A DNA stretch of 46,642 nt, from positions 1 to 46,642 of the forward strand of contig CAYNBZ010000012.1 in NCBI GenBank assembly GCA_964395975.1, in the 5' to 3' direction. The stretch comes from Avimuribaculum sp964395975. Lineage in GTDB: Bacteria > Bacteroidota > Bacteroidia > Bacteroidales > Muribaculaceae. Below, piece by piece: positions 42,799-46,642 of this stretch (positions are counted from its first letter, which is position 1; each line of letters begins with the position of its first letter). Both the position numbers and the translations under genes were made by a program. The notes below the pieces were generated by a model that was given only the letters and a program-made list of their open reading frames with translations, made no database searches and was not told the origin of the DNA.

Positions 42799-43179
42799 AT
42801 GGCAGTAAGAATAGTTGGGGTGGATTTGCCCCAAAATAAGAGAGGTGAAATTGCCTTAACCTATATCTTCGGTATTGGGCGTAGCTCGGCAAATAAGATA
42901 CTTGCCAAGGCCGAAATCGACCGAGATGTTAAAGTTAAGGACTGGACTGATGTTCAGGCCGGCAAAATTCGTGAAATCATAAGTAACGAATACAAAGTAG
43001 AGGGCGACCTGAGAAGCGAAATCCAAATGAACATCAAGCGACTAATGGACATCGGTTGCTACCGTGGTATCCGTCATCGCCTTGGTTTGCCGGTACGCGG
43101 TCAAAGTACCAAAAATAATGCGCGTACCCGTAAGGGCAAAAAGAAAACAGTTGCTAACAAGAAGAAAGCTTCTAAATAA
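42799..43179 (+). CDS. rpsM: 30S ribosomal protein S13
   Basis: This 126-residue head protein has RIVGVDLPQNKRGEIALTYIFGIGRSSANKIL, then DIGCYRGIRHRLGLPVRGQSTKNNARTRKGKKK. It forms inter-subunit bridges and touches P-site tRNA. It opens the alpha group, 50 nt after rpmJ, without a visible promoter. Confidence 0.98.
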   Translation: MAVRIVGVDLPQNKRGEIALTYIFGIGRSSANKILAKAEIDRDVKVKDWTDVQAGKIREIISNEYKVEGDLRSEIQMNIKRLMDIGCYRGIRHRLGLPVRGQSTKNNARTRKGKKKTVANKKKASK

Positions 43180-43188
43180 TATTGAAAT

Positions 43189-43578
43189 ATGGCAAAAAAG
43201 ACAGTCGCAGCAAAGAAGAGAAACGTCAAAGTTGATGCCGCAGGCCAACTTCATGTACACTCATCTTTCAACAACATTATCGTGTGCCTAACCAACAGTG
43301 AAGGTCAAGTCATCTCGTGGTCGAGTGCGGGCAAAATGGGTTTCCGTGGCTCGAAAAAAAACACTCCCTATGCAGCTCAAATGGCAGCTCAGGATTGTGC
43401 CAAGGTAGCATTCGACTTGGGCTTACGCAAGGTTAAGGCTTATGTGAAAGGTCCCGGTAACGGACGTGAGTCTGCTATCCGTACGGTACACGGTGCTGGT
43501 ATCGAAGTGACTGAGATAATCGATGTTACTCCACTTCCGCACAATGGTTGCCGTCCTCCCAAGAGAAGAAGAGTTTAA
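43189..43578 (+). CDS. rpsK: 30S ribosomal protein S11
   Basis: This 129-residue platform protein has GQLHVHSSFNNIIVCLTNSEGQVISWSSAGKMGFRGSKKNTPYAAQ in its core. It ends VTEIIDVTPLPHNGCRPPKRRRV, the usual S11 C-terminus. It follows rpsM by nine nt. A long 142-nt gap leads to rpsD. Confidence 0.98.
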   Translation: MAKKTVAAKKRNVKVDAAGQLHVHSSFNNIIVCLTNSEGQVISWSSAGKMGFRGSKKNTPYAAQMAAQDCAKVAFDLGLRKVKAYVKGPGNGRESAIRTVHGAGIEVTEIIDVTPLPHNGCRPPKRRRV

Positions 43579-43720
43579 AGACGGTTTCTTCAAAAAAGTT
43601 TTTTACAATTCAATTTCGAGGCTTTCATAGTGAAATAGATTACATTCTTAGCAACCTCTCTGTAATCGCGGCTGCACTTGAAAGTGTCAGTTTAAATTAT
43701 TTAAAAGTCAAAAAACTACA
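43579..43720 (+). promoter_or_regulatory. 142-nt spacer before rpsD with hairpin
   Basis: GATTACA (43638-43644) pairs perfectly with TGTAATC (43661-43667) around a 16-nt loop. No promoter motif or reading frame is convincing. S4 regulates the alpha operon in Escherichia coli, so an S4 target here is plausible. Confidence 0.4.
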
Positions 43721-44329
43721 ATGGCTAGATATATTGGACCAAAAACAAAAATCGCCCGTAGATTCGGCGAACCCATCTTCGGTGAGGACAAGGTTCTTGC
43801 AAGAAAAAATTACCCACCGGGTCAGCATGGTGTGAATAAGAGAAGAAAACTCTCGGAATATGGAACTCAATTGCGTGAAAAGCAAAAGGCAAAATATACT
43901 TATGGTGTATTGGAACGCCAGTTCCGCAGACTTTTTGAGAAGGCTTCTAATTCAAAGGGTGTCAAGGGTGTAGTGCTCCTGCAATTGTTAGAGTCGCGTC
44001 TCGATAACGTGGTTTATCGTCTTGGTATTGCTCCCACCCGTGCTGCTGCACGTCAATTGGTGTCGCACCGTCACATTACGGTCAATGGTCGTGTTGTGAA
44101 CATCCCTTCTTATTCGGTAACACCGGGTGAAGTGGTAGCTGTACGTGAAAAGAGCAAGGCTCTTGAAGTAATTGTTGATGCTCTTGCAGGTTTCAATCAC
44201 AGTAAGTATCCTTGGATTGAATGGGACGAAAGCATCAAGGGTGGTAAGTTGCTCCATGTGCCACAGCGTGAAGATATTCCTGAAAACATCAAGGAACAAC
44301 TGATTGTGGAATTGTATTCAAAACAATAA
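43721..44329 (+). CDS. rpsD: 30S ribosomal protein S4, zinc-independent form
   Basis: This 202-residue protein starts MARYIGPKTKIARRFGEPIF and has YPPGQHGVNKRRKLSEYGTQLREKQKAKYTYG, then the S4 RNA-binding fold LESRLDNVVYRLGIAPTRAAARQLVSHRHITVNGRVVNIPS. It lacks the N-terminal cysteine cluster of zinc-binding S4. It starts 30S body assembly and lies 15 nt before rpoA. Confidence 0.98.
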   Translation: MARYIGPKTKIARRFGEPIFGEDKVLARKNYPPGQHGVNKRRKLSEYGTQLREKQKAKYTYGVLERQFRRLFEKASNSKGVKGVVLLQLLESRLDNVVYRLGIAPTRAAARQLVSHRHITVNGRVVNIPSYSVTPGEVVAVREKSKALEVIVDALAGFNHSKYPWIEWDESIKGGKLLHVPQREDIPENIKEQLIVELYSKQ

Positions 44330-44344
44330 AATTAGTAACGATCC

Positions 44345-45337
44345 ATGGCTATATTAGCATTTCAAAAGCCCGACAAAGTATTAATGTTGGAGGCCGACAA
44401 TTTCTTCGGCAAGTTCGAGTTCAGGCCATTGGAGCCGGGGTATGGCGTTACAATAGGCAATGCCTTGCGTCGTATCTTGCTCTCATCGCTCGAAGGGTTT
44501 GCAATCTCGTCTATTCACGTAGATGGCGTAAAACACGAGTTTGCCACTATACCGGGTGTTAAGGAAGATGTTACCAACATTATCCTTAATCTGAAGAAAG
44601 TGCGCTTGAAACGTATTGTCGAGGACACCGAGGCTGAGAAAGTCACAGTCAAGGTTTCGGGGCAGGACGTGTTCAAGGCCGGTGACATTAACAAGGCGTT
44701 GACGGGTTTTGAAGTCCTTAACCCGGATTTGGCTATCTGCCACTTGGATCCCTCTACAGGGTTCCAAATTGACCTTACAATTAATAAAGGTCGTGGTTAC
44801 GTACCCGCTGAGGAAAACCAAAATCCGAACGATGCCATCGACGTTATCGCTATAGATTCTATTTACACTCCTATAGTTAATGTCAAGTACGCCATTGAAA
44901 GCTACCGCGTAGAACAGAAGACCGACTACGAGAAGCTAGTGCTTGAAATTACTACCGATGGCTCAATACTGCCAAAGGATGCACTTAAGGAGGCTGCTAA
45001 GATTCTTATCCATCACTTCATGCTTTTCAGTGATGAGAAAATTGCACTCGAAACGCCTGAAAATGAAGAAAATGAAGAGTTTGATGAGGAAGTGTTGCAC
45101 ATGCGTCAACTACTCAAGACAAAACTCGTGGATATGGATTTGTCGGTACGCGCGCTTAACTGCTTGAAATCGGCCGAAGTCGAAACCCTTGGCGAATTGG
45201 TAGTGTTTAATAAAACCGACTTGTTGAAGTTCCGCAACTTCGGTAAGAAGTCATTGACTGAACTTGACGAGTTGCTTGCCAATCTGAACCTTTCGTTCGG
45301 AATGGACATCTCTAAGTATAAATTAGATAAAGAGTAA
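44345..45337 (+). CDS. rpoA: RNA polymerase alpha subunit
   Basis: This 330-residue protein has the dimerising N-terminal domain (FEFRPLEPGYGVTIGNALRRILLSSLEG, VKHEFATIPGVKEDVTNIILNLK). An acidic linker (ENEENEEFDEE, about 238-250) follows. The C-terminal DNA/activator-binding domain has MDLSVRALNCLKSAEVETLGELV and LLKFRNFGKKSLTELDELL. It assembles the polymerase core. It lies 15 nt after rpsD and five nt before rplQ. Confidence 0.98.
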   Translation: MAILAFQKPDKVLMLEADNFFGKFEFRPLEPGYGVTIGNALRRILLSSLEGFAISSIHVDGVKHEFATIPGVKEDVTNIILNLKKVRLKRIVEDTEAEKVTVKVSGQDVFKAGDINKALTGFEVLNPDLAICHLDPSTGFQIDLTINKGRGYVPAEENQNPNDAIDVIAIDSIYTPIVNVKYAIESYRVEQKTDYEKLVLEITTDGSILPKDALKEAAKILIHHFMLFSDEKIALETPENEENEEFDEEVLHMRQLLKTKLVDMDLSVRALNCLKSAEVETLGELVVFNKTDLLKFRNFGKKSLTELDELLANLNLSFGMDISKYKLDKE

Positions 45338-45342
45338 TAACG

Positions 45343-45870
45343 ATGAGACATAATAAAAAATTCAATCACCTTAGCAGGAAGGCTGGCCATCGTGCAGCAA
45401 TGTTGGCCAATATGACTATCTCCCTTATCGAGCATAAGAGGATATTCACCACTCTACCTAAGGCCAAGGCTCTGAGAGTTTATGCCGAGCCGCTTATTAA
45501 CCGTGCGAAGGATGACAGTACTGCTAACCGTCGCCATGTGTTCAGCTACTTGCAGAACAAAGAAGCCATTAAGGAACTTTTTGGTGAAATTTCCCAAAAG
45601 ATTGCAAACCGTCCCGGTGGTTACACTCGTATTCTGAAAACCGGTTTCCGCAAAGGTGACGGTGCTGAGATGTGCTTTATCGAACTTGTCGATTACAATG
45701 AGAATATGCTTGCAGCCGGCAAGGAGAAGAAAACTTCTCGCACGCGTCGTTCGCGTCGTAAGTCGGCTGCTGAAAAGGCAGAATCATCTACTACGGCTGA
45801 AACTGTAGAAGCTTCCAAGGTTGAAGAAACTTCGACTGATGAGGCTAAAGAAGCTCCCAAAGCTGAATAA
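45343..45870 (+). CDS. rplQ: 50S ribosomal protein L17 with C-terminal extension
   Basis: This 175-residue protein has the L17 core in about 1-120: MRHNKKFNHLSRKAGHRAAMLANM, TTLPKAKALRVYAEPLI, and RPGGYTRILKTGFRKGDGAEMCFIELVD. The tail (about 126-175) turns first basic (KKTSRTRRSRRKSAAEKAE) and then Glu/Thr/Ala-rich, longer than the enterobacterial protein. The last gene of the cluster, it ends 20 nt before a strong terminator. Confidence 0.97.
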   Translation: MRHNKKFNHLSRKAGHRAAMLANMTISLIEHKRIFTTLPKAKALRVYAEPLINRAKDDSTANRRHVFSYLQNKEAIKELFGEISQKIANRPGGYTRILKTGFRKGDGAEMCFIELVDYNENMLAAGKEKKTSRTRRSRRKSAAEKAESSTTAETVEASKVEETSTDEAKEAPKAE

Positions 45871-45889
45871 TTGACACACTGGTTATATG

Positions 45890-45917
45890 AAGGCGTGGCT
45901 CCGGTCACGCCTTTTTT
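45890..45917 (+). terminator. Terminator of the ribosomal protein cluster
   Basis: AAGGCGTG (45890-45897) pairs with CACGCCTT (45906-45913) around an 8-nt loop, and a six-T run follows. It begins 20 nt past the rplQ stop. Confidence 0.92.
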
Positions 45918-45940
45918 AGGGATATTCAGTTGATGTCCTC

Positions 45941-45993
45941 AAAAAATAAGATGGCATATGATGATGATAGCATATCACTTCATATGCCATCTT
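45941..45993 (-). terminator. Second, bidirectional terminator
   Basis: AAGATGGCATATGA (45948-45961) pairs perfectly with 45980-45993. On the minus strand the stem is followed by TTATTTTTTG, a good tail for the leftward transposase remnant. The plus side is moderately T-rich. Confidence 0.8.
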
Positions 45994-46027
45994 TATTGTG
46001 TTTTCTCCATACTTTTATCCGTCAGGA

Positions 46028-46406
46028 CATGACACTCCGGAAGAAGCCTGATGGCCTCTTATGCTTCTGTCCGTAAATGCATGTCATGCCGCCCCAGCCT
46101 GTCTGTTCCGGACCTTGTCTGTCATCAGTACGGCATTTGCCGTATATATTCCGAAGAAAATCCACAGGATTTCCGTCTTCCTGTTGTGTGCCTTTATCCC
46201 TGAGAGCGAGTAATGTTGCACCGAATGAAGCCTGTCAAGCTCGCTCTCGTTAAAACTCTTGCGGTATCTTTCCGGAATATCAAATTCTGTAAATCCCAAA
46301 GCAGGGTGAATTTCTGAAATATTTTGTTTCTCAGCCATATCTTTGTTGTGGAATTTCCCCCGTTTTGGCCGTCAAACCTTATTATCGGGGGAAGTTACCT
46401 AAAGAT
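46028..46406 (-). mobile_element. Internally deleted insertion-sequence remnant
   Basis: The stretch contains a short transposase remnant. On its 3' side are inverted repeats CATGACA/TGTCATG (46028-46034, 46082-46088) and AGAAGC/GCTTCT (46042-46047, 46063-46068). On its 5' side is TTCCCCCG/CGGGGGAA (46355-46362, 46386-46393). ATCTTTA at 45989-45995 and its complement at 46400-46406 might be residual terminal repeats, but this is weak. The true ends are not defined. Confidence 0.5.
46084..46338 (-). pseudogene. Transposase remnant: N- and C-terminal ends fused by deletion
   Basis: An 84-codon leftward frame resembles a Bacteroidales DDE transposase with its middle removed. Residues about 1-39 (ISEIHPALGFTEFDIPERYRK, then SELDRLHS) look like the usual N-terminus. 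Residues about 40-84 (QHYSLSGIKAHNRKTEIL, then FFGIYTANAVLM and DKVRNR) look like the usual C-terminus. The catalytic core of some 400 residues is missing, so it cannot transpose alone. The junction keeps the frame open. I recognise the family from memory of its termini, without a search. Confidence 0.6.
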
Positions 46407-46408
46407 AC

Positions 46409-46453
46409 AAAAAAACCAACTAATTTGCAACGCTTTGTGCATGAATTAGTTGG
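46409..46453 (-). terminator. Minus-strand terminator hairpin
   Basis: CCAACTAAT (46416-46424) pairs perfectly with ATTAGTTGG (46445-46453). On the minus strand the stem is followed by seven T residues (46415-46409). It would stop transcription entering the transposase remnant from the right. Confidence 0.75.
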
Positions 46454-46524
46454 CTGATTTTATACTATTTACTGAATGTCCCTGCATACTTTTGTCAGCG
46501 TTTTCTTAACTTTTTGAAAGGTAT

Positions 46525-46556
46525 TTTAGTAATTATATTATATTATATTATATTTG
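46525..46556 (+). promoter_or_regulatory. Promoter with a TTATA-repeat spacer
   Basis: TATATTTG (46549-46556) matches the -7 consensus. TTTA (46525-46528) is an imperfect -33 at 20 nt. It points to the ATG at 46637, giving a leader of about 75 nt. Confidence 0.55.
46533..46552. repeat. Pentanucleotide repeat (TTATA)x4
   Basis: Four perfect tandem TTATA units fill most of the -33/-7 spacer, and the last unit provides the TATA of the -7 element. Slippage would change spacing by five bases per unit. Confidence 0.9.
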
Positions 46557-46642
46557 TAGCGTTCAAGCACAAGGCCTGAAGGGCATGCCCCGCTTGCACA
46601 CGTATTTAATGTCTAACTTTTTAAAATTTTGTTCTTATGGAA

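Larger units (their letters stand above)
46339..46642. other. Gene-free right edge with terminator and promoter
   Basis: Apart from the inverted repeats, terminator and promoter listed separately, a GGGCATGCCC palindrome (46582-46591) lies in the presumed leader, bounded by CAAGC/GCTTG. An ATG at 46637 probably begins a rightward gene that leaves the window after two codons. Confidence 0.4.

Noticed and set aside
1..46642. CRISPR arrays, tRNA and rRNA genes
   Set aside because: No regularly spaced direct repeats, no T-loop-bearing cloverleaf and no rRNA segment were found by reading; a tRNAscan-SE and CRISPR search would confirm.

Overview
The window comes from a Bacteroidales bacterium (phylum Bacteroidota), possibly a gut member such as Muribaculaceae or Bacteroidaceae; the family is not fixed by the sequence. 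The signs are a SusC/SusD pair, DUF4493 and PCMD surface lipoproteins, a type III glutamine synthetase, promoters of the form TTTG-N19-21-TAnnTTTG, A/T-rich start regions without Shine-Dalgarno sequences, and a str/S10/spc/alpha gene order with no tuf or adk but with map and infA after secY.

Left arm (1-6200). An orphan 322-codon frame is followed by a 0.9 kb gap. That gap holds a consensus promoter, a densely self-complementary stretch with two possible pseudoknots, and a decayed coding remnant. A leftward four-gene operon follows: DUF4493 lipoprotein, two paralogous outer-membrane beta-barrels and a PCMD-domain lipoprotein. It looks like a cell-surface assembly or adhesion module.

Centre (6200-15900). 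A family-10-like glycosyl hydrolase (DigH/YddW type) converges on glutamine synthetase III. Leftward of the next promoter lie an ABC-F ATPase with one degenerate ATP site and a Dabb-domain protein. A rightward operon follows: small lipoprotein, exported protein, polyprenyl diphosphate synthase and TatD-family hydrolase, with ATGA overlaps at two junctions.

Sus-type locus (15900-22900). A strong promoter and a long structured leader precede susC-like, susD-like and SusE-like genes and a terminator. No glycoside hydrolase or regulator is attached. The third gene carries a recent internal duplication.

22900-27400. A SUI1/eIF1-like gene and an AddA/RecB-type helicase-nuclease share one promoter. 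rfbC stands alone.

Right arm (27400-45920). One long ribosomal cluster runs rpsL, rpsG, fusA, S10 genes, spc genes, secY, map, infA, rpmJ, alpha genes, rpoA, rplQ. It starts at a consensus promoter and ends at a strong terminator. Three unusually long internal gaps (before rpsG, rpsH and rpsD) contain hairpins that could be autoregulatory sites.

Right edge (45920-46642). An internally deleted transposase remnant lies between two terminators. A promoter whose spacer is built of four TTATA repeats then faces a gene starting at the window edge.
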